Positions 40,243-47,723 of a stretch of DNA of 52,521 bases are shown in pieces. Every line of letters begins with the position of its first letter. Position 1 is the stretch's first letter. The stretch is from JAGVSV01 sp040766135 (GTDB taxonomy: Bacteria; Bacillota; Clostridia; Christensenellales; Aristaeellaceae): contig JAXGRA010000016.1 of assembly GCA_040766135.1 (NCBI GenBank), forward strand, positions 1 through 52,521, written 5' to 3'. The notes under the pieces are model-generated. The model saw only the letters and a list, made by a program, of their open reading frames with translations, was not told where the DNA came from and made no database searches. The position numbers and the translations under genes were made by a program.

Positions 40243-42483
40243 ATGCGTTTTGAGTATCAGTTAATCAACTTCATCCTGCTGGCTCTGCTTTTATGGCTGG
40301 TTGGCCATAAAAGTGTCAAGAGCATCTTTGTAAAGCGCCGTCAGCGCATAGAAGACGAACTGACGGCTATGCAGGATGGACATCAGCAGGCCAAGCAACT
40401 ATCGGAGCAGTTAAAGGAGTTGGCTGCCACTTCTCAGGAAAAACTTGCGGCTGTGGAGCAAACCGGACAGGAGCGCCTGCTGAAACGCCAGCAGGAGCTG
40501 GAAGCTGCGTCCCAGCGCGATGTACTGGAGCGTGAGAAACGGCTGAATGATAGCTTAAATAATGCGCGTCAGTTTATGCTCAACCGTGTCAAGCGCAGTG
40601 TGGTGGGGTTGGCCGGGGAATTGGCCCCCTTGCAGCTCAACATAGGGCCTGATTATACCAAAGGGCGTTTGGATAAGGTGTTGCCCAAGCTTGCGCCTAC
40701 CCAGGCCGATCGCATGCTGGTGAAAGGCGGTGGCAAGCTGCCGGTGGAACTGCGCACCGCACAGGAACTGTCGGATGAGGATTTGCTTCGCGTGGCCGAT
40801 GCGCTGCGCGCGGCCTACCCCGATGCGCGCTGGCCTGAGGGAGCGTTTGTCAGCCAGGTGATTGATCATGATCTGATGGGCGGGCTCAAGCTGACCATCC
40901 ACGATACGGTGTATGATGGCACGCTCAAAACCGTGCTGGAAACGCTGGCTTCGGGTGCAATGCTGGAGCCTTCACGTGCCAATGAAACCACGGACGATAT
41001 CCGCAACAGCCTGTATGATGCCATTGAGAAGCTGGAGCCTGACATCAACATCTATCAGATGGGTACAGTCCTCAGCGTATCGGACGGTATTTGTATCGTC
41101 AGTGGCCTGAGCGATGCGCTGTATGGCGAAATGCTGCTGTTCCCCGGCGATATCCGGGGTATGGTGATGAACCTGGAGCGCGACCGCATTGGCTGTGCTG
41201 TGTTTAGCGGGTTTGAGCGCATTGAGGTAGGCGACCAGGTGCGCCGCACAGGTACGGTGCTTGAAGTTCCTGTGGGGGAGGGGCTGTTGGGTCGCGTAGT
41301 GGATGGTCTTGGTCATCCCATTGATGGTTTGGGCGAACTGTCTGTCAAGGATCAGGCGCCTATTGAGTACCCTGCGCCCACCATTATTGAGCGCCGTGGC
41401 GTTAAAGTGCCGCTGCTGACTGGCATCAAGGCAGTGGATGCGCTGGTGCCCATTGGCCGGGGTCAGCGGGAGCTGATTATCGGCGACCGGCAGACGGGTA
41501 AGACCGCTATGGGCATTGATGCGATTTTAAACCAGCATGACCAGGATGTGATATGCATCTATGTGGCCATTGGTCAAAAGCAGACCACCGTAGCCTCTGT
41601 GGCACAGGTGCTGCGTGATCATGATGCGATGCGCTATACCATTATTGTGTGCGCGGATGCTTTCCATTCTGCTCCCATGCAGTACATCGCGCCCTATACT
41701 GCAACCGCCATGGGTGACTATTTCATGCGCCGGGGCCGTGATGTGCTGATTGTATACGATGACCTAAGCAAGCATGCTGTGGCCTACCGCGAATTGTCGC
41801 TGCTGCTGCACCGCCCATCCGGGCGCGAAGCTTATCCCGGCGACGTATTCTATTTGCATGCACGCCTGCTGGAGCGCAGCGCGCGTTTGACCGAGGAGGC
41901 CGGCGGCGGCTCCATGACGGCGCTGCCCATCATCGAAACCTATGAGGGCGATATCAGCGCCTACATTCCCACCAACGTTATTTCCATTACCGATGGTCAG
42001 ATATTCTTGGAAAGCGATTTGTTCAACCAGGGACAGCGCCCGGCGGTCAACGTTGGGCTGTCGGTATCCCGCGTGGGCGGCTCCGCCCAGACCGGGCCTA
42101 TGCGCCAGGTAGCTGGCCGTTTGCGCATGGAACTGGCACAATATCGTGAGTTGGCTTCGTTCGCTCAGTTTGGTGCCGATCTGGATACTTCCACAAAGGC
42201 CACTCTGGCCCGCGGTGACCGTATGATGGCCGCGTTGCGCCAGGCGCAGTATAAGCCCGTTCCGCTTGCGCATCAGGTGTTGCAGCTGCAAATTCTGACC
42301 CAGGGCTTGGCCGACAGTGTTGAACCCAGCGAAATTCCCGCTTTTTGCGAGCAGATGATTGATGATTTTGACCACCGGTATCCTGCGCTGATGAAGCGCT
42401 TGGGCGAACGGGACAGGCTGACGGATGATGAACTGAATGAGCTGAACGCTGCGCTGACCGATACCTGCGAGGCCTTGCAATGA
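40243..42483 (+). CDS. atpFHA: Fused ATP synthase b'-delta-alpha polypeptide
   Basis: 746 residues in one uninterrupted frame. Residues 5-22 are a membrane helix, followed by a coiled coil to about 105 (second b subunit). Residues 106-238 resemble the C-terminal strand domain of delta (LMGGLKLTIHDTVYDGTLKTVL is cut here to its core GGLKLTIHD). Residues 240-746 are a complete alpha subunit, with Walker A GDRQTGKT at 414-421 and SRVGGSAQT. Separate b-delta fusions are known, for example in mycobacteria and in alternate F-type ATPases. Fusion on to alpha is not known to me. M240 (ATG 40960) is where a free alpha of 507 residues would start, but no Shine-Dalgarno site precedes it. Three alpha copies per enzyme would imply three membrane anchors, unless the chain is processed or re-initiated. 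Confidence 0.92.
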   Translation: MRFEYQLINFILLALLLWLVGHKSVKSIFVKRRQRIEDELTAMQDGHQQAKQLSEQLKELAATSQEKLAAVEQTGQERLLKRQQELEAASQRDVLEREKRLNDSLNNARQFMLNRVKRSVVGLAGELAPLQLNIGPDYTKGRLDKVLPKLAPTQADRMLVKGGGKLPVELRTAQELSDEDLLRVADALRAAYPDARWPEGAFVSQVIDHDLMGGLKLTIHDTVYDGTLKTVLETLASGAMLEPSRANETTDDIRNSLYDAIEKLEPDINIYQMGTVLSVSDGICIVSGLSDALYGEMLLFPGDIRGMVMNLERDRIGCAVFSGFERIEVGDQVRRTGTVLEVPVGEGLLGRVVDGLGHPIDGLGELSVKDQAPIEYPAPTIIERRGVKVPLLTGIKAVDALVPIGRGQRELIIGDRQTGKTAMGIDAILNQHDQDVICIYVAIGQKQTTVASVAQVLRDHDAMRYTIIVCADAFHSAPMQYIAPYTATAMGDYFMRRGRDVLIVYDDLSKHAVAYRELSLLLHRPSGREAYPGDVFYLHARLLERSARLTEEAGGGSMTALPIIETYEGDISAYIPTNVISITDGQIFLESDLFNQGQRPAVNVGLSVSRVGGSAQTGPMRQVAGRLRMELAQYRELASFAQFGADLDTSTKATLARGDRMMAALRQAQYKPVPLAHQVLQLQILTQGLADSVEPSEIPAFCEQMIDDFDHRYPALMKRLGERDRLTDDELNELNAALTDTCEALQ

Positions 42484-43310
42484 AATCAGGTGCCCGCGCG
42501 CTGCAACGCAGGCTGCGCAGTGTGCGCAGCATTGCCCAACTGACGCGTGCCATGAAAACCGTGGCGGTGTCGAAGTACAACCGTGCCCTGGTGCAGTGGC
42601 GCAATATAAGGCCCTATCAGGAAGCGCTAAAGGGCATGGCTGCCATGGTGGGTACCAGCAGCCAATCTGGCGGCGGGGGCACGCACGTGCTGTATGTGCT
42701 GATTACCGCCAATCGTGGCATGTGCGGCGTATATAACAGCGACCTGTGGTCGTTTTTCCGTTCCACAAGCGCTGAACAGGATGCTCCCTGGCGTGTACTA
42801 TTGCTGGGCAACTGGGGCGTGCAGCGTGCCAGGGAGCAGCTGCCCAAGGATACGGTGCTGGATGTGCTGTCCATGAATGATTTACCGCGTGCGGAGGATG
42901 CCTGGGCGCTGGCTGATCGTCTGGAGGATGAATGGGCTTCCGGGCAATATGGCTCTATCGTGCTGGTTGCACAGGCATATGAAAACGTACTGCGACAGGT
43001 GCCCACGGCCACCACGATATTTCCCCGACAAGGCCTGGATGCAAGTTCAAATGATGACCTGTTGGTATTGCCGGAGCGCGATGCGTTATCTGCTGAAATA
43101 CGCAACCGCGACCTGCGCACCACATTGTATGAGCAAATGCTGGCCTCTATGACCGGCGCGCATGGGGCTATGCTGATGGCCATGCGCAGCGCCAATGACA
43201 ACGCCGAAACCATGGGCGATGCCATTGAGCGCAGGATGAACCGCCTGCGGCAGACTGCCGTCACCACACAGGTGCTGGAACTGTCCCGCGGCGCACAGAG
43301 CAACACGTAA
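42480..43310 (+). CDS. atpG: F1 ATP synthase subunit gamma
   Basis: 276 residues. The N-terminal RLRSVRSIAQLTRAMKTVA helix and the C-terminal helix (NAETMGDAIERRMNRLRQTA) form the coiled-coil rotor shaft. ITANRGMCGVYN marks the central Rossmann-like domain. It overlaps the fused b'-delta-alpha gene by 4 nt (ATGA). Confidence 0.95.
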   Translation: MKSGARALQRRLRSVRSIAQLTRAMKTVAVSKYNRALVQWRNIRPYQEALKGMAAMVGTSSQSGGGGTHVLYVLITANRGMCGVYNSDLWSFFRSTSAEQDAPWRVLLLGNWGVQRAREQLPKDTVLDVLSMNDLPRAEDAWALADRLEDEWASGQYGSIVLVAQAYENVLRQVPTATTIFPRQGLDASSNDDLLVLPERDALSAEIRNRDLRTTLYEQMLASMTGAHGAMLMAMRSANDNAETMGDAIERRMNRLRQTAVTTQVLELSRGAQSNT

Positions 43311-43323
43311 AAAGGAGCAGAAC

Positions 43324-44706
43324 ATGGGAACTGGCTGGATCACCCGTATCATCGGGCCCGTGATTGACGTTCGCTTCCCGGAGGGGGAGCGGTTGCCGGA
43401 TATTTATAATGCATTGGAGGTACGCTTGCCTGATCGCAAGATCGTGATGGAGGTGCTTTCGCAATTGGGGGGCGGCCGCGTGCGCTGCATCAGTTTGTTT
43501 CCCACCGATGGCCTGGCACGCGGCACACAGGTGATTAATACCGGCACGCCGCTGAACATGCCGGTAGGCGATCATACGCTGGGCCGCATGCTGAATGTCG
43601 TCGGAGAGCCCATTGATGGCCTTGGCCCTGTAAAGGCCGAGGAATATTGGCCCATCCATCATAAATCCCCGTCCTTTACCAGCATTGTACCGTCCATGGA
43701 AATCCTGGAAACTGGCATCAAGGTGCTGGATTTGATGACCCCTTTCTGTAAGGGATCAAAAATTGGCCTGTTTGGCGGTGCCGGTGTGGGCAAAACTGTG
43801 CTGATTATGGAGCTTATCCGCAATATCGCCTATGAGCACCAAGGCTGTTCGGTATTTGCCGGTGTAGGAGAACGCTCCCGCGAAGGCAATGACCTGTGGA
43901 ACGAAATGCACGATTCCGGCGTTATTGACAAAACCGCGCTGGTCTTTGGCCAGATGAACGAGCCGCCGGGTGCACGCCTGCGTGTGCCGCTGTCGGCGCT
44001 GACGCTGGCTGAGTATTTCCGCGAGGTAAGACATCAGGATGTGCTGCTGTTTGTGGATAATATTTTTCGCTTTTCGCAGGCAGGCTCTGAAGTATCGGCG
44101 CTGCTGGGCCGCCTGCCCTCGGCCGTAGGGTATCAGCCCACGCTCGCCACCGAGATGGGCAAGATGCAGGAGCGCATTGTATCCACTGAGAATGGCTCCA
44201 TCACATCGGTGCAGGCCGTGTATGTACCCGCTGATGACCTGACTGACCCTGCTCCGGCCACCACATTTACGCACCTGGATGCGACCACGGTGCTGTCGCG
44301 CAGCATTGCCGAACTGGGTATTTATCCGGCGGTCGATCCGCTGGAGTCCAGCTCCCATATTCTTTCGCCCGAAAACGTCGGGAAAGAACACTATGAAACC
44401 GCGCAGTCGGTGCTAAAAATCCTGCAGCGGTATACTGAACTGCAGGATATCATCGCTATTTTGGGTATGGATGAGCTTTCTCCTGAGGATCGCCTGGTCG
44501 TTAACCGCGCGCGCAAGGTGCAACGCTTTATGAGCCAGCCGTTCTTTGTGGCGGAGCATTTTACCGGCATTCCCGGCGCTTATGTGCGCATCTCGGATAC
44601 CATCAAGGCTTTCCGTGCCATCTTAGAAGGGGACTGCGACCACCTGCCTGAACATGCCTTCATGATGACCGGCACCATCGAGCAGGTCTTTGAGGCAGCC
44701 AAGTGA
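43324..44706 (+). CDS. atpD: F1 ATP synthase subunit beta
   Basis: 460 residues, the catalytic subunit. Walker A is GGAGVGKT near 151, the catalytic Glu lies in GVGERSREGND, and FVDNIFRFSQAG is the Walker B region. PSAVGYQPTLATEMG and the DELSPEDR loop are normal. AAAGGAG lies 6 nt upstream. It overlaps atpC by 4 nt (GTGA). Confidence 0.97.
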   Translation: MGTGWITRIIGPVIDVRFPEGERLPDIYNALEVRLPDRKIVMEVLSQLGGGRVRCISLFPTDGLARGTQVINTGTPLNMPVGDHTLGRMLNVVGEPIDGLGPVKAEEYWPIHHKSPSFTSIVPSMEILETGIKVLDLMTPFCKGSKIGLFGGAGVGKTVLIMELIRNIAYEHQGCSVFAGVGERSREGNDLWNEMHDSGVIDKTALVFGQMNEPPGARLRVPLSALTLAEYFREVRHQDVLLFVDNIFRFSQAGSEVSALLGRLPSAVGYQPTLATEMGKMQERIVSTENGSITSVQAVYVPADDLTDPAPATTFTHLDATTVLSRSIAELGIYPAVDPLESSSHILSPENVGKEHYETAQSVLKILQRYTELQDIIAILGMDELSPEDRLVVNRARKVQRFMSQPFFVAEHFTGIPGAYVRISDTIKAFRAILEGDCDHLPEHAFMMTGTIEQVFEAAK

Positions 44707-44954
44707 GCCTGGTGTTGAAGGTGGTTTCGCCCGAGGGCACGCTGCTGGATACCCAGGCCGACAGCGTGCAGCTGCCTGCGCTGGATGGCAGCTTGGGCAT
44801 TATGCCCGGGCACCGGGACATGGTGCTGGCGCTAAGCGCAGGGGACATTCGCTATCGTCAGGGGGCCGATTGGCATACATTTCCCATTGCGGGCGGTCTG
44901 GCTCAGATGAACGCGAATTGCCTGACCGTGCTGGCAGATGCAGGAAATGTCTAA
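44703..44954 (+). CDS. atpC: F1 ATP synthase subunit epsilon, short form
   Basis: 83 residues from GTG 44703, overlapping the beta stop. Only the N-terminal beta-sandwich is present: SPEGTLLDTQADSVQLPA, LGIMPGHRDMV and the end of the sandwich. The C-terminal helical hairpin, which makes epsilon about 130-140 residues in most bacteria and inhibits ATP hydrolysis, is missing. The frame ends in a clean TAA stop, and the adjacent pseudogene overlaps by 4 nt on the opposite strand. Confidence 0.92.
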   Translation: MSLVLKVVSPEGTLLDTQADSVQLPALDGSLGIMPGHRDMVLALSAGDIRYRQGADWHTFPIAGGLAQMNANCLTVLADAGNV

Positions 44955-45289
44955 ATTAATGTTATGTTTTTCGGCAATTTGCAGTTTCTGGCTGTTTGAA
45001 ATGTGTAAACAACATTTTCAGGATTGACATCTTCCTGAATATTGTGCGCAGCGGCAAAGATATAACCGCCGTTTGGTGCAAGTGCATGGATTAATTTTTC
45101 TACCTCATCGCGGATGAGGTTTTTATCATTGTACAGAAGCACCTTTTGCGTATCCAATCCGCCATGAAAACAAATCTGGTTGCCATAGCTGCTTTTCAGG
45201 TTGCTTGGTGCCATTTCCAAACTGACAGGCTGTATGGGATTTAGTATCTCGTGCTGCAATGCCTTTTGAAAGTTCTTGCGTCTATTCAT
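44951..45289 (-). pseudogene. Internally deleted uroporphyrinogen decarboxylase-family remnant
   Basis: 112 residues. The first 14 (MNRRKNFQKALQHE) match the usual N-terminus of corrinoid-methyltransferase/URO-D family proteins. The rest, from LNPIQPVSLEM through FHGGLDTQKVL to GGYIFAAAHNIQEDV, matches the last quarter. About 230 middle residues are absent, removed in frame after residue 15. The remnant is AT-rich relative to its neighbours. Such a fragment lacks most of the barrel and should not be functional. It could also be a recombination scar of a methyltransferase operon. Confidence 0.8.
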
Positions 45290-45309
45290 TATGATATCTT
45301 TATCGCCAA

Positions 45310-45340
45310 TATAAAAAGGCTGAGAGTTGTTTTCTCAGCC
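45310..45340 (-). terminator. Terminator of the sepF-divIVA-ROK operon
   Basis: Minus strand: GGCTGAGA and TCTCAGCC (45340-45318) form an 8-bp stem followed by TTTTTATATT. The stop codon of the ROK gene lies in the stem. Confidence 0.85.
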
Positions 45341-46207
45341 CAGAGCAGACTTGGCCAACAGAGCCGCGCCAATCAACCCGCTGTCCGGGTACAAGGCAGG
45401 CGCACAGATATAGCTGTCCATATCATTCAGGCGCTCGTGCTCTAAGTATCCGCCCAGCAGATGGGTGACATGGTTGCGGATCAGGGGGAACAGCGCTTCT
45501 TGGTGCATGACGCCGCCGCCCAGCAAAATGCGGGAGGGCGATACCGTCATCATGGCTGTCAGGCACAGCTGCGCCAGATAGTATGCCTCCAAATCCCACG
45601 CGCGGTGGTCTTCAGGCAGCTCGGAGGCCGGCATGCCCCAGCGGGTTTGCATGCTGGGGCCGGAGGCAAAGCCTTCGGCGCAGTTGCTGTGATAGGGGCA
45701 TACGCCGCGCGTTAAAGGGTCATCCTCATGACGTGCCAGCAGCACATGCCCCCATTCGGGATGGATCATGCCGTGCACTAGATTCCCTTCAGATAATAGT
45801 CCCGCACCAATGCCTGTCCCCACGGTAAAGTAGATGCAGTCCCGCAATCCCTTGGCTGCGCCCATTGTAGCTTCAGCCAGCGCCGCAGCGTTGACATCGG
45901 TATCAATCACTATGGGCACATTGAGCGCTTCGGACAGCGTTTTGAGCATCGGGAAATTGCGCCACGCCAGCTTGGGGGAGTTGGTGATGGAGCCATAGGT
46001 CTCCGAGGCGGGGTCCAGATTGACCGGGCCAAAGGACGCAATACCCAGCGCGTCAATGGGTTCCTTGGCGAAAAACGCAATGATGTCCTGCATGGTTTCT
46101 ACAGGCAGACGCGTTGAGCAGGTGGTATTGCGCAGGATGTTCATGTTTTCATCGGCAATACCCATCACCATTTTGGTACCGCCGGCTTCCAGTGCACCTA
46201 ATCGCAT
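45335..46207 (-). CDS. ROK-family sugar kinase, probable fructokinase
   Basis: 290 residues. EAGGTK at the N-terminus binds ATP phosphate; DTDVNAAALAE contains the catalytic Asp. HPEWGH and GVCPYHSNCAEG form the zinc-binding segment in the variant typical of Bacillota fructokinases. GGGVM closes the ATP site. It phosphorylates a free hexose in the cytoplasm. The start overlaps the divIVA stop (TGATG), an unusual companion for a division gene. Confidence 0.9.
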   Translation of the reverse strand: MRLGALEAGGTKMVMGIADENMNILRNTTCSTRLPVETMQDIIAFFAKEPIDALGIASFGPVNLDPASETYGSITNSPKLAWRNFPMLKTLSEALNVPIVIDTDVNAAALAEATMGAAKGLRDCIYFTVGTGIGAGLLSEGNLVHGMIHPEWGHVLLARHEDDPLTRGVCPYHSNCAEGFASGPSMQTRWGMPASELPEDHRAWDLEAYYLAQLCLTAMMTVSPSRILLGGGVMHQEALFPLIRNHVTHLLGGYLEHERLNDMDSYICAPALYPDSGLIGAALLAKSALG

Positions 46208-46734
46208 CAGAATAACTCCTGTTCGGTCTCAATGATTTCCTGCTGATCCTGAAGCAGGGATTGGAAACGCTGCTTGAAATCTGCGGCTTCTTTGCGCAGC
46301 CTGTCAATCTCATCGTTTAGACGGGCCTTTTCTTCCTCCAGCGAAGCGATCTCAGGATCAGGCACTCTGTCCTCGGCTTGCTTGATAATCTCATCAGCCC
46401 GCTTGTGTGCCTCGGCCAGCACTTCATCGCAGGCCAGCTGCGTTTTTTCCAGCAGCTTTTGTGCAGCTTCCAGATCGTGCGGGATGCCAGATTCCTCGCG
46501 CACAACGGGCAACGGTGCCAGGGGAGCAGGTGCAGGCACGGCGGGCGGCATGGGGGCAAAGCTGGGCACGTTCTGCTGTTGCTTTAATTGCTCCCGCAGG
46601 GATTGGATGGTGTTCTGCATGTTGATCATCTCATCGCAGATCTGATCCAGGAATTCATCCACTTCCACCTGGTCATAGCCGCGGAAATTGATCTTGAACT
46701 CCTTGTCCTCAATCATGGTAACGGTGATCGACAT
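46207..46734 (-). CDS. divIVA: DivIVA-domain protein
   Basis: 175 residues, AAGGAG 6 nt before the ATG. The N-terminal FKINFRGYDQVEVDEFLDQI is the membrane-curvature-binding DivIVA domain. A Pro/Ala-rich linker (65-85) separates it from a long C-terminal coiled coil. It recruits division or cell-pole proteins. It lies 29 nt downstream of sepF, the conserved order in Bacillota. Confidence 0.93.
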   Translation of the reverse strand: MSITVTMIEDKEFKINFRGYDQVEVDEFLDQICDEMINMQNTIQSLREQLKQQQNVPSFAPMPPAVPAPAPLAPLPVVREESGIPHDLEAAQKLLEKTQLACDEVLAEAHKRADEIIKQAEDRVPDPEIASLEEEKARLNDEIDRLRKEAADFKQRFQSLLQDQQEIIETEQELF

Positions 46735-46763
46735 AATAAACTCCTTCGCGAAAAATGAATTGC

Positions 46764-47651
46764 TTATTGTGCCTGGGATTGTGGCGAATAGGCACCGTAA
46801 TTGTAGGGGGTATTATACTGTGCCTGCTGGTTATCGGCAGGGCCGGGCTGATAAGCATAAGGATTGTTGCCCTGTGGTGCATAAGCGCCGGGTGCAGGCT
46901 GAACCGGGGCTTGTGGTATCGGCGGCTGATAGGGCTGCGGCTGCGCGGTGCGCATTTGCGGGTTGGCGCCGGTAATGGCCGGATCCATATACACCGTCAT
47001 GCCCGCAGGCGCCAACACATAAAAGCCCACCTTTGTGCTTAAGCGGATGATGGAACCATTGAGTGCAAAGCACGCCCCCGTCAGAATGTCCACAAAGCGA
47101 CGGATCTCAGATTTTTCAGTCAGCTGATCGGTCACCACCAGCGTGCAGTGCCCCTTGCGCAGCATGCCGATGGCCTGACGGCAGCTGGGCATGTTGAAAA
47201 CATTGACAACATAGATATCCACCGGCTTTTGTTCCTGTGCAGGTGCCTGCGGGGTGCCGGGGAAGGGTACCACATTTTCGGGCTGCTGCGCGGCTTCTGT
47301 ATGCTGGCGGCTGCGCGGATTGCGCTGCTGCTCGCGCGGGGGTTCGGGCGCCATCTGGGTTTGGTACGTGGGCTGCTCCGGCCGCTGATAAGCGTTGGAG
47401 GCGGGCTGTGCATAGGCATCCTGCTGCGGATAAAAAGGTTGAGTATCCTGCGTTGGGTAAGTGCCATACGATGGATTTTGCGGCGGATAAGGCTGCTGAT
47501 AGTGAGGCTGCCCCTGCTGCGCATAGCGGGGCTCCTGCTCCTGATAGGGTTCGCGCGGCTCAGGCCGACGCTGCCGCCCATGCAGGTAGCGGTTGTCCCT
47601 GCCTATGACGAATATGTTTTTCATGCTGTCCAGCAGATCCCTGACGGCCAT
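46764..47651 (-). CDS. sepF: SepF-like cell-division protein with PQ-rich extensions
   Basis: 295 residues from ATG 47651, with AAGGAGG 5 nt upstream. The N-terminal MAVRDLLDSMKNIF resembles the membrane-binding helix of SepF. A Pro/Gln/Tyr-rich linker covers about 30-145. The SepF core (about 146-225) includes VNVFNMPSCRQAIGML, RRFVDILTGACFALNGS and KVGFYVLAP. A second Pro/Gln/Tyr-rich tail follows (230-295). SepF anchors FtsZ. The usual protein is about 150 residues, so this one is doubled by low-complexity sequence. Confidence 0.9.
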   Translation of the reverse strand: MAVRDLLDSMKNIFVIGRDNRYLHGRQRRPEPREPYQEQEPRYAQQGQPHYQQPYPPQNPSYGTYPTQDTQPFYPQQDAYAQPASNAYQRPEQPTYQTQMAPEPPREQQRNPRSRQHTEAAQQPENVVPFPGTPQAPAQEQKPVDIYVVNVFNMPSCRQAIGMLRKGHCTLVVTDQLTEKSEIRRFVDILTGACFALNGSIIRLSTKVGFYVLAPAGMTVYMDPAITGANPQMRTAQPQPYQPPIPQAPVQPAPGAYAPQGNNPYAYQPGPADNQQAQYNTPYNYGAYSPQSQAQ

Positions 47652-47692
47652 GTTTTCCTCCTTGGTGCTCAAGCACTCTGCACTATCCCGTT

Positions 47693-47721
47693 ATTATAAA
47701 CGCGTTCGGCTGTCAATGCAA
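47693..47721 (-). promoter_or_regulatory. Promoter of the sepF operon
   Basis: Minus strand: TTGCAT (47721-47716), a 17-nt spacer and TATAAT (47698-47693), directly after the hlyD-like stop codon. Confidence 0.82.
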
Positions 47722-47723
47722 AT

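Noticed and set aside
40955..40965. Separate atpA gene starting at ATG 40960
   Set aside because: The upstream frame is open through this point and no Shine-Dalgarno site precedes the ATG, so the fusion was annotated; internal initiation is kept as an alternative.
42617..43306. 229-residue minus-strand frame inside atpG
   Set aside because: atpG is conserved and overlaps its neighbours correctly; the antisense frame has Ser/Arg-rich composition without motifs.
47700..47721. TTGACA within the sepF upstream region as the -35 element
   Set aside because: Its spacing to the only good -10 (TATAAT) is 12 nt, too short; the overlapping TTGCAT has the correct 17 nt.
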